The notes under the pieces: generated by a model | What the model saw: the letters and a program-made list of their open reading frames with translations, nothing else | What the model was told of the DNA's origin: nothing | Databases searched by the model: none | In this document: one piece after another, positions 34,707 to 42,620 of the stretch | Layout: every line of letters starts with the position of its first letter | How positions within the stretch are numbered: position 1 is the stretch's first letter | Translations under genes and position numbers: made by a program | Origin: Paractinoplanes rishiriensis | GTDB taxonomy: Bacteria; Actinomycetota; Actinomycetes; Mycobacteriales; Micromonosporaceae | Assembly (NCBI RefSeq): GCF_016862375.1 | Contig: NZ_BOMV01000060.1 | Coordinates: 1 to 64,000, forward strand | DNA length: 64,000 nt | Direction: 5' to 3'

Positions 34707-35450
34707 ATGGACCTTCCTCGTCATCACACCATTCGCGAGGGCGATCAGCGGATCGTCAACCCGTTCACGGCTGAGAAGCTCGCGGCTCTCGGGCGGGCCG
34801 TCCGGCTGCGGCCCGGCGACACTCTGCTCGACCTGGCCTCGGGCCGCGGCGAAATGCTCTGCACGTGGGCTCGCGATCACCACATCTCGGGCACCGGCGT
34901 CGACATCAGCACCGTCGCCGTCGACATGTCCCGGCGACGGGCCGGCGAACTCGGCGTGACCGACCGGGTCACCTTCGTGCACGGCGACGCCGGCGGTTAC
35001 GTCGCCGACCAGCGCGTCGACGTCGCCGCCTGCATCGGTGCCACCTGGATCGGGGGCGGGGTCGACGGCACGGTTGCGGTGCTGGAGCGCAGCCTGCGGC
35101 CGGGCGGCATGCTGCTCGTCGGCGAGCCTTACTGGCGGCTGGACCCGCCCGATCAGGAAACCGTCGAGGCCTGCCACGCCACGCACCGGGACGACTTCGA
35201 CGACCTGACCGGTCTGCTGCGGCGGTTTCACGGCTTGGGCTGGGACGTGGTCGAGTGGATGCTCGCCGACCCGGACAGCTGGGACCGGTACGCCGCGCCG
35301 CAATGGCTCACGATCCGCCGCTGGCTCGACGAGAATCCCGACGATGAGCTGGCCGGGCAGTTCCGCGCCGAGTTGACCGCGGACCCGCTGCGCCACGTAC
35401 GCCGTCGGGAATTTTTGGGTTGGGGGGTCTTTGCCCTGCTGAAACGCTGA
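34707..35450 (+). CDS. SAM-dependent methyltransferase
   Basis: A 247-aa class I methyltransferase. Motif I is LLDLASGRGEMLC (about residues 41-53), the acidic ribose-binding strand GTGVDIS near 63-69 and motif II/III VTFVHGDAGGY near 89-99. The C-terminal SRLxW-like region closes the fold. The sequence resembles SAM-binding methyltransferases of the ubiE/Cfa-like group acting on small molecules. It is transcribed alone; the substrate is unknown. Confidence 0.88.
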   Translation: MDLPRHHTIREGDQRIVNPFTAEKLAALGRAVRLRPGDTLLDLASGRGEMLCTWARDHHISGTGVDISTVAVDMSRRRAGELGVTDRVTFVHGDAGGYVADQRVDVAACIGATWIGGGVDGTVAVLERSLRPGGMLLVGEPYWRLDPPDQETVEACHATHRDDFDDLTGLLRRFHGLGWDVVEWMLADPDSWDRYAAPQWLTIRRWLDENPDDELAGQFRAELTADPLRHVRRREFLGWGVFALLKR

Positions 35451-35461
35451 CCGGCGGATCG

Positions 35462-36463
35462 TCAGCCGGGCTCGGACTCGTGTCCGGCCGGGTGGGAGCG
35501 GAGCAGGCCGTCGTAGGCTCGCTCGGCGGTGATGTCGCCGGTGATGACACGGTGGATCGTGCGGGTGATCGGCATGGGCAGCGCGTGCCGGTCGGCCAGC
35601 TGAACCGCGGCGTGCACGGTCTTGACGCCCTCGGCGACCTGCCCCATCTCGGCGAGAATGTCGTCCAGGCTGCGCCCGCGGCCGAGTTGCTCGCCGACGT
35701 ACCGGTTGCGGCTGTGCGGACTGATGCACGTCGCCACCAGGTCACCCATCCCGGCCAGCCCGGCGAGCGTGTTGGCCTCGCCGCCCATCGCGACCGCCAG
35801 CGTGGTCAGCTCGGCAAGTCCGCGGGAGATCACGCCGGCCCGGGTGTTGTCACCGACGCCGAGGCCCTGAGCGATACCCGTGGCGATCGCTACGACGTTC
35901 TTCAGCGCCCCGCCGACCTCGCAGCCGATCACGTCGTGGTTGGTGTACACGCGCAGCAGACCCCGCCGGAACACACGCTGGATCTCTGCCGCGACGGTGA
36001 GGTCCTCGGTGGCGATCACCGTGGCCGCCGCCATGCCCGCCATGATCTCCTTGGCCAGGTTGGGCCCGGTGAGCGCCGCGGCTGGATGCCCCGGCAGCAC
36101 TTCCTTGATCACTTCGGTCATCCGCAGCAGCGAGTCGCGTTCCAGCCCTTTGCTGAGGCTCACCACCGGGATCCACGGGTGCAGGTCCGGCCGGACCTGC
36201 TCGAGGGTGGCGCGGAACGCCGCGGTGGGCACGCCGACGACGAGCAACTCCGCATGGGCCGCCGCCTCGGCGAGGTCCGCGGTGGCCCGGAGCCGGTCCG
36301 GCAGCGGAAAACCTTCGAGATAACGCGCGTTGCGGTGCTCGGCGTTGATCTCCTCCGCGGCCGCCGCGTTGCGCGCCCAGATCAGCGATTCGTGATCCCG
36401 GCGGGTGAGAACGGACGCGACCGTGGTGCCCCAGGAGCCGGCGCCCAGCACAGTGATCCGCAT
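35462..36463 (-). CDS. gpsA: Glycerol-3-phosphate dehydrogenase [NAD(P)+]
   Basis: This enzyme makes sn-glycerol 3-phosphate from dihydroxyacetone phosphate for phospholipid synthesis. It has GAGSWGTT (residues 7-14), TGPNLAKEI, the catalytic Lys in ALKNVVAIATG and GLAGMGDLVATC. Its 333-aa length is usual. Its ATG overlaps the stop of the upstream small gene by 1 bp (TGATG), suggesting translational coupling. A second, housekeeping copy may exist elsewhere, which cannot be seen here. Confidence 0.93.
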   Translation of the reverse strand: MRITVLGAGSWGTTVASVLTRRDHESLIWARNAAAAEEINAEHRNARYLEGFPLPDRLRATADLAEAAAHAELLVVGVPTAAFRATLEQVRPDLHPWIPVVSLSKGLERDSLLRMTEVIKEVLPGHPAAALTGPNLAKEIMAGMAAATVIATEDLTVAAEIQRVFRRGLLRVYTNHDVIGCEVGGALKNVVAIATGIAQGLGVGDNTRAGVISRGLAELTTLAVAMGGEANTLAGLAGMGDLVATCISPHSRNRYVGEQLGRGRSLDDILAEMGQVAEGVKTVHAAVQLADRHALPMPITRTIHRVITGDITAERAYDGLLRSHPAGHESEPG

Positions 36464-36924
36464 CAGTGCTCTTTCTTGATGACGAAGTACGAGCCGCGAA
36501 TGGTCCCGGCCAGCTTCGACCGTTGCCGGGCGAACTTGAACGACTCGAGTTCCGCGGGCACGTCCATCCCGTCGGAGAGCTTGAACCCGACCGCCCGCTT
36601 CCCGCCCTCGTCAACGGTGTACATGACGTTGATCGACAGCCCGTTCTCGTAGAACACGTAGGCCATCCGGATGTTCTCGACCTGGAACGCGGTCGCCTCG
36701 AGCGGGCGAGAAGAGATGACGAGGCCGCGCTCTTCCGCAAGAACCCGGTGCACCCAGTCGATCGTCGGCGCGGCGTCGCCGGCGGCCTCGACCGTGAACA
36801 CGTGGCCGTACTTGTTCCGGAAGTACCGCGCCTCGTTAGCCCGAAGACCAGCAAGCGCGCCAGCCACCGGCGACGACTCCAGCCCAACGGTCGAAACGGT
36901 CTCAAAGTCCACGACGTACGACAT
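36463..36924 (-). CDS. Conserved-looking protein of unknown function, coupled to gpsA
   Basis: A 153-aa soluble protein (MSYVVDFETVSTVGLESSPVAG...) with alternating strands and helices but no motif I recognise. The ATG at 36924 has AGGGGA upstream; the same frame is open to 37221, but the extension has no convincing start. Its stop overlaps the gpsA start (TGATG), so both are probably cotranslated and may act together in lipid precursor supply, which is inference. No signal peptide or membrane segment is present. Confidence 0.7.
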   Translation of the reverse strand: MSYVVDFETVSTVGLESSPVAGALAGLRANEARYFRNKYGHVFTVEAAGDAAPTIDWVHRVLAEERGLVISSRPLEATAFQVENIRMAYVFYENGLSINVMYTVDEGGKRAVGFKLSDGMDVPAELESFKFARQRSKLAGTIRGSYFVIKKEH

Positions 36925-37353
36925 GACGATTCCCCTGTGAGCGGCGGACGCGGAGAACGTTACCGCGTCGCCGCGGCGGCCACGGCCCGTTGAGAGGCGC
37001 AGCATTTTTCCCCCGCCGGCCGGCCGCGGCGCGATCACCTCGACCAGCCGACGGAATGCCGAAGAATTCGTAGTGCCGCGGCGGAGCAATTTCGGGAACG
37101 AAGTTCCGTCAAGGTCGCGTGGCTTCTGCGACCACAACGCCAGCGGCGCCAACGGACCGGCCAGCAACAAGCCAGGATCCAGGTCATCGGGCACGTGAGC
37201 AGCGAACGGCCTGACAGGCACAGCAAACAGAGCCGGCCGACACGGCCGCCATCGAACACATCCACAGAAACTGGCCGCCGGCCGGCCGTGAGCGGACCGC
37301 CCGGCGCGCCCACCGCACCGTGGGGTCTGGGGGTCGCCCCCAGGTAAATACCG
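36925..37353. other. Gene-poor stretch upstream of the gpsA operon
   Basis: About 430 bp hold no convincing gene. On the minus strand the frame of the coupled small gene stays open to 37221, with fairly high third-position GC, so a decayed or extended N-terminus is possible, but no family sequence was seen. Other frames read Arg/Trp-rich nonsense. The promoter of the small gene and gpsA must lie here. Confidence 0.4.
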
Positions 37354-37425
37354 TGGGCCGCCGGGGACTCGAACCCCGAACCTAAGGATTAAAAGTCCTC
37401 AGCTCTGCCATTGAGCTAGCGGCCC
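37354..37425 (-). tRNA. tRNA-Lys (anticodon UUU)
   Basis: A 72-nt cloverleaf with acceptor stem GGGCCGC paired to GCGGCCC, D-stem GCTC/GAGC, anticodon loop CTTTTAA (anticodon TTT at 34-36), T-loop GGTTCGAGT-like (GTTCGAGTC) and discriminator A. The CCA end is not encoded. It reads codon AAA and possibly AAG, rarely used for Lys in this high-GC genome compared with AAG-specific tRNAs. Confidence 0.95.
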
Positions 37426-37777
37426 GCCGGGAGTCAGCGTACCGGGGGGCGCCTGGTGGAGCCATCGGGATACCCTCGCCGCGGCGTTTCTGCAGGTCAG
37501 CGGCCGGTGAGCCGGGCTGGGCCCAGCCGCTGGCAGCCCCGGTCGCGTCGCCGGGCGGTGCGGTCTTCCCGGCGTTTGTCCGAATCTGCCGGTCAAGTGC
37601 CATTCACGTTGACGGGTGAGAGCTTTCCATCCATTTTCCGGGCACTGCCCAGGATTTACGCTTTGCCGCTTCGCGACGCACACCCGCAGGTCCGATCGAG
37701 GACAACCCGATTGCCGCGGCAGCGTCACAAGCGAAAGCTGAATTCGCCAGTCCTCCATTTCTTGAGAGGGGTGAAGT
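37426..37777 (+). promoter_or_regulatory. Gene-free leader of the papain-like protease gene
   Basis: A 352-bp stretch between tRNA-Lys and the protease start. No gene is supported. It ends in GAGAGGGG, a good ribosome-binding site 8 bp before the protease ATG. The last 170 bp are less GC-rich than the flanks and probably carry the promoter. Confidence 0.45.
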
Positions 37778-38890
37778 ATGCCCGTCAACGATTCACTGGA
37801 TCTGCGAAGTCTGCGAGCGAACCTGGACGACGCCGGCAGTCCCTGGCAGATGTCCTACACCTCGATGACCGCGTTGACCGAGGACGAACGCGTCCTTCGG
37901 CTCGGCGTCCCACCGACGCCGGGACTCGACCTGGAGCGGCTTGAGGATGACAAAGACGAGCGGGCCGCGGCGGCCCGCAGCGCGACGGCCGAATCGGTGG
38001 GTGCTCCGGCCAGCTTCGACCTGCGCAACGCCAGCGGGGTCAACTACGCCACACCCGTGAAAGATCAGGGCGGTTGCGGGTCCTGCGTCGCCTTCGGCGT
38101 GGTGGGCGCCATGGAACACGTAACGCGGTACACGCGGAGGGCGGCCAGCCTTCCGGTGGATCTGTCCGAAGCGCACCTCTTCTACTGTCACGGCCGCAAT
38201 GCGGGCGCACGCTGCAACACGGGCTGGTGGCCGAACGAGGCTTACACCGCCGCGCGCGACATCGGCGTCACCTACGGCGACTACTATCCGTACGTCGCCG
38301 GAGATCAGGCTTGCTCCGGCCTCAACGGGGACTGGCCCAACCGTCTTGCCCGCGTCGTCGGCTGGGAGTACCTCAACGGAAACGCCGCGCGCATGAAGGA
38401 GTTCATCTCCACGTTCGGGTCCATCACCGCCTGCCTCGACGTCTATCAGGACTTCTTCAGCTATTCGAGCGGCATTTACCGGCATGTGTCCGGCGCATAC
38501 GCCGGCGGCCATTGCATCACGCTGATCGGGTACGACGACAGCGCCGGCTGCTGGATCGGGAAGAACAGTTGGGGGACCGGCTGGGGCTCTTCCGGATTCC
38601 TGCAGATCGCTTACGGCGAATGCCGGATCGAGACCTATCAAACCGTCGGCACCACGGGCGTGCGGGTGCGCGCCTGGCTGCCCGACCAACAGATCCTCGC
38701 CCTGTGGAGCAACGAGAAGGACGCCAACATCCATGTGTACGGCTCTCTTCGCGGCTGGCTCCATCTCGACGCCGACAACGTGGTCACCAATCAGGCCATG
38801 TTCACCGAACTCGCCGCTTCGAAGGCCGCCGGCCAGGCGGTCGGCATGTTCGAGGACAACGGATCCGTCCAGCAGGTCTACGCCTGGTGA
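37778..38890 (+). CDS. Papain-like (C1A) cysteine protease with C-terminal accessory module
   Basis: A 370-aa peptidase of family C1A, rare in bacteria. An N-terminal pro-region-like segment (1-75) precedes the papain domain (about 76-295) with oxyanion Q97, catalytic C103 in QGGCGSC, H245 in GGHCITLIGYDD and N263 in GKNSWGTGWG. The C-terminal module (about 303-370; LALWSNE...QQVYAW) recurs in the next gene's product. No signal peptide or membrane segment is visible, so the enzyme is probably cytoplasmic or exported by another route. The next gene starts 22 bp later; a chagasin-like inhibitor gene is convergent. Confidence 0.9.
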   Translation: MPVNDSLDLRSLRANLDDAGSPWQMSYTSMTALTEDERVLRLGVPPTPGLDLERLEDDKDERAAAARSATAESVGAPASFDLRNASGVNYATPVKDQGGCGSCVAFGVVGAMEHVTRYTRRAASLPVDLSEAHLFYCHGRNAGARCNTGWWPNEAYTAARDIGVTYGDYYPYVAGDQACSGLNGDWPNRLARVVGWEYLNGNAARMKEFISTFGSITACLDVYQDFFSYSSGIYRHVSGAYAGGHCITLIGYDDSAGCWIGKNSWGTGWGSSGFLQIAYGECRIETYQTVGTTGVRVRAWLPDQQILALWSNEKDANIHVYGSLRGWLHLDADNVVTNQAMFTELAASKAAGQAVGMFEDNGSVQQVYAW

Positions 38891-38912
38891 CGACGGCTCG
38901 AAGGAGGATTTC

Positions 38913-39350
38913 ATGAGCACTGAAAAGTACAGCGAGCCGCAGCAGTCACCGCAGACCTCCGCCACTGCCACCGCCACGCTCGGCGAGACGGCGCCGGTGC
39001 GTTCCCCCGACGAGACAGCCGGCCAGCATGTCGTGATCGAGGAGGTCCCACGCCCGAAGCTGCTTCCACCGTCGGTCGCCGGCACGGCCGAGAAACTCGC
39101 CGAGGTGAGGGCCGAGGGCGTGACCGCCACCTGGCACACCGGAGTCACCATCACGGCGATGTGGTCCATCAATGAGATCCGTAACGCCTGGATCCACGTG
39201 CAGAACAAGGGCTGGCGAAAGATTTACAACGGCCGCGACGGCGCCTTCATGGCACTCACCGGTCTCGCCGGCCAGGCCCGGCAGACGAAGCGCTCGGTCA
39301 CCCTGCGGGAAGAGGCAGACGGGATGATCTACGAAATCTACCTCTGGTAG
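38913..39350 (+). CDS. Small protein sharing the C-terminal module of the papain-like protease
   Basis: A 145-aa protein with a disordered, Ser/Thr/Glu-rich N-terminus (1-55) and a C-terminal module (about 78-145) alignable with residues 304-370 of the upstream protease: a conserved A-x-W-S, N-x-x-x-HV, GW, a C-terminal E-x-x-G and a final Y-x-W. AAGGAGG precedes the ATG. It is probably cotranscribed with the protease. The module could be a targeting, substrate-recognition or propeptide-like binding unit; the last is a guess. Confidence 0.75.
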   Translation: MSTEKYSEPQQSPQTSATATATLGETAPVRSPDETAGQHVVIEEVPRPKLLPPSVAGTAEKLAEVRAEGVTATWHTGVTITAMWSINEIRNAWIHVQNKGWRKIYNGRDGAFMALTGLAGQARQTKRSVTLREEADGMIYEIYLW

Positions 39351-39354
39351 ATCC

Positions 39355-39675
39355 TCACTCCACTCGCAGACGTATCCGCAGCGTGCGTTCCGGCGAGCGA
39401 TCGGTCTCCCAGGCCCGCCGGAGCCGGAACTCCACCTCACAGACACCCGACGCTGCAGCCCGCATCCGGAAGTTGCGCACGCCTGCGGCGCCGGGCGTGG
39501 CGGCCTCGGGCGGCGCGTAGCCGGCCTCCTCCAGCACGACACAGTCGCCGCTCGCGGCCGCCGTCCACTGGTAGCCGGTAACTGCGTTCTCCGTCAGCCT
39601 GACCACGACGGCGTCGTGCTCGTGCAGCACAACGTCGCGGCCGTCGTCCGCCTCGGTCAGGGTGCGAGTCGCCAT
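39355..39675 (-). CDS. Chagasin-family (I42) cysteine protease inhibitor
   Basis: A 106-aa inhibitor of papain-like proteases with an Ig-like fold. The three inhibitory loops are recognisable: BC loop NAVTGYQW (30-37, family NPTTGYxW), DE loop PGAAGVRNF (61-69, family GxGG), and FG loop RRAWE (86-90, family RPW). No signal peptide is visible, so it could act in the cytoplasm. It is convergent with the papain-like protease and module genes, ending 4 bp after them. This pairing strongly suggests that it restrains the neighbouring protease. Confidence 0.82.
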   Translation of the reverse strand: MATRTLTEADDGRDVVLHEHDAVVVRLTENAVTGYQWTAAASGDCVVLEEAGYAPPEAATPGAAGVRNFRMRAAASGVCEVEFRLRRAWETDRSPERTLRIRLRVE

Positions 39676-39719
39676 TCAGGTCACTATGGCACCGTCCCGT
39701 ACGCGGAACAACGGCTCGC

Positions 39720-40034
39720 TCAGGCGGCCTCGGGGAACCCCTGGGCGAGGGCCGCCCGCAGTTCGAAGGCGCTTTTCAGCCGGAAGCGCCGGTCCCCGGC
39801 CAGGCGGAGTTCCAGACAGAGCCCGGAATGACCGATCCGATCCGCCGCGGCGGCCAGCACGGCGACGATGCCCTCGTCAATGGTCGGCACGGATACCAGG
39901 TCCACCACGATCGGGCTGGCGCCCTCCGTGATCGCCCCATCGAGGATTCCGTGGAGTTGTGGAGCGGCCGCACCGTTGAGCGGCCGCTCCGCACACAGGA
40001 GGACCGCACGGTCAAGGCGAACGATGGCAAACAT
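39720..40034 (-). CDS. STAS-domain protein
   Basis: A 104-aa STAS-like protein (MFAIVRLDRAVLLCAERPLNG...PIVVDLVSVPTIDEGIVAVLAA). The beta-strand/helix order of anti-sigma antagonists is recognisable, but the phosphorylatable Ser/Thr of the D-S-S/T motif is replaced by D53-E54-G55, an acidic phospho-mimic-like arrangement. No partner kinase adjoins it. The call as an anti-anti-sigma-like protein is moderate. Confidence 0.7.
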   Translation of the reverse strand: MFAIVRLDRAVLLCAERPLNGAAAPQLHGILDGAITEGASPIVVDLVSVPTIDEGIVAVLAAAADRIGHSGLCLELRLAGDRRFRLKSAFELRAALAQGFPEAA

Positions 40035-40060
40035 TTACGGGTTCCTCCGTCACGTCACTC

Positions 40061-41311
40061 TTATGCCTTTACCCCGATGAGGCGCCTCCCTAACGGACGT
40101 TCGGGGACAGGCAGGGCCAGCAGCACCAGCAGTCCCGCCACCACGTAACCGACACCCTGGACGGCGATCACCGGGACGATCCCGAGGTGATCCGCCAGGG
40201 TGCCGGCCAGGGCTGTGCCGGCCAGCATGCCGGCTGCCTTCAGGGCGGTCAGCGCGCCGAACACCCGGCCCCGGTGGGCGTTCTCGGTGGCGGTCTGGAA
40301 CACCGTGACCAGGCCGGCGATCGTCAGAGCGCCGGGCAGTCCGACCAGGATCATGATGACCAGCGCGGGCCACAGCGAAGGCGCCAGCAGCGGGTAGAGG
40401 AACAGGACCAGGTCGAGCAGCCCGAAGATCACCGCGCCGGCACCCAGCAGCAGGCGCGGGGGGAAGCGGTGACCCACCAGAGTGGCCACCGCGCCGCCGG
40501 CCAGGCCGCCGATCGCCTGGACCGACATGATGGTGCCGTACGCCTGCGGGCCGCCGTGCAGGATGTCGCGGACGAACGGGGCCATCAGCGTCATCATGAT
40601 GGCCTCGCCGACCGCGGTGATCAGGCCGAACGCCAGCAGGATGCGGAGTGTGCCGCTGGACAGGGCGATCCGGGCGCCGGCCCGCCAGTCGCGGAGCAAG
40701 CCCCCGGCGACGGAGGGAGCCGACGACCGGGCGGCTCGGTGCCGGATCAGAAGCAACAGGGCGGCCGCGGCCACGAACGTCGCCGCGTCGGCCAGGGCGA
40801 TCAACCTGATTCCCCCGGTGGCCGCCAGCAGGCCGCCCAGGGCCGCGCCCAGCAGGCGGGCCACGTCGCGGGCCTGGCCGTTCAGCGCGTTCGCGGTGAC
40901 CAGGTCCGAGCGGTCGACCAGGGCCGGCACCAGCGCCGCCTCGGCCGCCGCGAACAGGGCGGCCAGGGCACTGTGCACCGCGACCACCGCGTACGCGATC
41001 GGGGCCCGGTCCGGGTGGTTGACCAGCAGGAGCGGCAGCAGGGTGGCGGCCAGCAGGAGGTTGCAGACGATCATCGCCCGGCGGCGGTCCCAGCGGTCGG
41101 CCAGCACGCCGGCGAACGAGCCGAGCAACACCTGCGGCACCAGCGCGGCCAGGACCATGGTGGCCGAGGCCAGCGTCGAACCGGTCAGAACATAGATCTG
41201 GTATGCGAGGCCGGCGCTGAGGATCCAGTCTCCGGTGAACGAGACGAAGTTGGCCGCGAGCAGCAGTCTGTAGTCGCGATGGTGGGCGAGCAGGCGCCGC
41301 AGCGTACCCAT
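40061..41311 (-). CDS. MFS-family exporter
   Basis: A 416-aa major facilitator with 12 predicted helices. The loop 2-3 motif GVLADRWDRRRAM (motif A) is at about residues 66-78, and the N-terminus is MGTLRRLLAHHRDYRLLLAANFVSF. It resembles the EntS/MFS_3 group of drug or siderophore exporters. The ATG at 41311 follows the ArsR stop (41313) directly; the longer frame from 41350 overlaps that gene. Control by the upstream ArsR-like regulator is likely. The substrate is unknown. Confidence 0.88.
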   Translation of the reverse strand: MGTLRRLLAHHRDYRLLLAANFVSFTGDWILSAGLAYQIYVLTGSTLASATMVLAALVPQVLLGSFAGVLADRWDRRRAMIVCNLLLAATLLPLLLVNHPDRAPIAYAVVAVHSALAALFAAAEAALVPALVDRSDLVTANALNGQARDVARLLGAALGGLLAATGGIRLIALADAATFVAAAALLLLIRHRAARSSAPSVAGGLLRDWRAGARIALSSGTLRILLAFGLITAVGEAIMMTLMAPFVRDILHGGPQAYGTIMSVQAIGGLAGGAVATLVGHRFPPRLLLGAGAVIFGLLDLVLFLYPLLAPSLWPALVIMILVGLPGALTIAGLVTVFQTATENAHRGRVFGALTALKAAGMLAGTALAGTLADHLGIVPVIAVQGVGYVVAGLLVLLALPVPERPLGRRLIGVKA

Positions 41312-41312
41312 C

Positions 41313-41912
41313 TCAGCCGCCGGAAGCCGTGGGTCGAACGGGGACCGCAACCAAAGTCACGTCGATCGGTACGGCGTCAGCCGGTCGGGCCTCCCGGTCG
41401 CCCAGCGGGCGGCGCCGGACCAGCGGGGTGATCAGCTCGTCCCACGCGCGGTTGAGCTCGGCCAGCTCGTCGAGGGTCAGGTAGATCACATTCTGCGAGA
41501 CGCCGGTCTGCTCGCTCCAGCCGGGTTCGGCGTCGGCGCGGCGCATCTGCCAGTCGGCCAGCTGGGCGCTCAGGCGTTCGACCAGGAAGCGTTCCAGAGC
41601 CTCGGTGGCCTCCCACGCCTCGGTCGAGTCGCCCGGTTCGAAGCGGTTCGAGGTGTGCGTCACGCGCCACGGGCGTTCCCGGTTGTCGCCGGCCTCGGCC
41701 GGCTCGACCAGATCGTATTTCGCCAGCTGGCGAAGGTGGTGGGAGGCGAGCGCCTGACTGACCCCGAGCTGCCGGGCGGCCTCGGCGGCGGTGATCGTGC
41801 CCTCCCGGCCGACCAGCGCGTGCAGTTTGAGACGCAGCGGATGGGCCAGGGCGCGCAGTGCATAGGGATCTCCGATGACCCGGCGTTCGTACCGCTCCGA
41901 TTCCAAAGACAT
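41313..41912 (-). CDS. ArsR-like winged-helix regulator
   Basis: A 199-aa regulator with an N-terminal HTH_20/ArsR-type domain (about residues 15-90; DPYALRALAHPLRLKLHALVG...AAEAARQLGVSQALASHHLRQLAKYDLV) and a helical C-terminal part that may sense ligands. No metal-binding Cys pair is visible, so it is a non-metal ArsR. It overlaps the downstream MFS gene's 5' region and starts within an inverted repeat TCCAAA-N6-TTTGGA, a likely autoregulatory operator. Confidence 0.85.
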   Translation of the reverse strand: MSLESERYERRVIGDPYALRALAHPLRLKLHALVGREGTITAAEAARQLGVSQALASHHLRQLAKYDLVEPAEAGDNRERPWRVTHTSNRFEPGDSTEAWEATEALERFLVERLSAQLADWQMRRADAEPGWSEQTGVSQNVIYLTLDELAELNRAWDELITPLVRRRPLGDREARPADAVPIDVTLVAVPVRPTASGG

Positions 41913-41919
41913 GTTTGGA
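41902..41919. promoter_or_regulatory. Inverted repeat over the ArsR-like gene start
   Basis: TCCAAA-N6-TTTGGA covers the start codon of the ArsR-like gene; a further TTTGGA lies at 41945-41950, 31 bp (about three helical turns) from the second arm. The arrangement fits binding of a dimeric winged-helix repressor to its own promoter. Confidence 0.55.
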
Positions 41920-42087
41920 GTGTACGGTGGATGTCAAGCAAACCTTTGGAATGCTGATACCCGTGCGGGTTAACCGGATCGGCCAAAACGCTCACCCAGG
42001 GTGAGTACTCAGTGGCTTCCGAGCGTCACAACGTGTCACTGTCGGCGGTGGTCGCACGGGGGCGGCCCGTCGAGAGCGGAGAGAGGC

Positions 42088-42531
42088 GTGGCGGAGTACG
42101 GCGCCGAGCAGATGAGTGCGGGCTTCCGTGCCATGAACATGCTGGCCGGCTTCGTCCGGCGAGGCGGGCGGCCGGCCGCGGTGGCACCGACCATCCCGCT
42201 ACGCGCGGGTGAGAAGCAGTACGGCTGGCTGCCGGTCACGGTCGACCGGGGCCGCCGCCGGATCGCGGTCATCACGAACCTGCGGCTGATCGTGGGGGAG
42301 GAGTACCCGCTGTGGGCGATCACCCGGGTGCGCCCGGTGCCCGGCGAATGGTCGGTGGCGCTGGAGTTCCGCGGCCGTGAACCGATCGTGCTGGGCGGTC
42401 CGTGGGTGCCGTGGCTGAGCGTGGTCATCTGTGCGGAGCTGTACGGGACCGCCTGGCCTCCGGTGTTCGTGCCGAGTCAACGGACCCGGCGGGGCGCGGT
42501 GGCCGCCTGCCCGGTGCGCCGGACCGTCTGA
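42088..42531 (+). CDS. Hypothetical protein
   Basis: A 147-aa soluble protein. The GTG at 42088 has GGAGAG upstream; in-frame ATG codons at 42112 and 42133 are alternatives. The centre (EKQYGWLPVTVDRGRRRIAVITNLRLIVGEEYPLWAITRVRPVPGEW) suggests a PH-like or PilZ-sized beta domain, and it ends in a basic tail. I do not recognise the family. It stands alone between the divergent ArsR operon and the transhydrogenase gene. Confidence 0.6.
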   Translation: MAEYGAEQMSAGFRAMNMLAGFVRRGGRPAAVAPTIPLRAGEKQYGWLPVTVDRGRRRIAVITNLRLIVGEEYPLWAITRVRPVPGEWSVALEFRGREPIVLGGPWVPWLSVVICAELYGTAWPPVFVPSQRTRRGAVAACPVRRTV

Positions 42532-42620
42532 AGCGGAGCGAGCTTCTGGCCCGCGAACACCGTGAAAAAAGCTGATTGCGGCCATAGACCGGGTTGGCGA
42601 CCGGCTGCGAGGCTAGCCGT

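Noticed and set aside
37035..37313. Small minus-strand frame near tRNA-Lys
   Set aside because: Trp/Arg/Cys-rich composition, no RBS and no family-like sequence.
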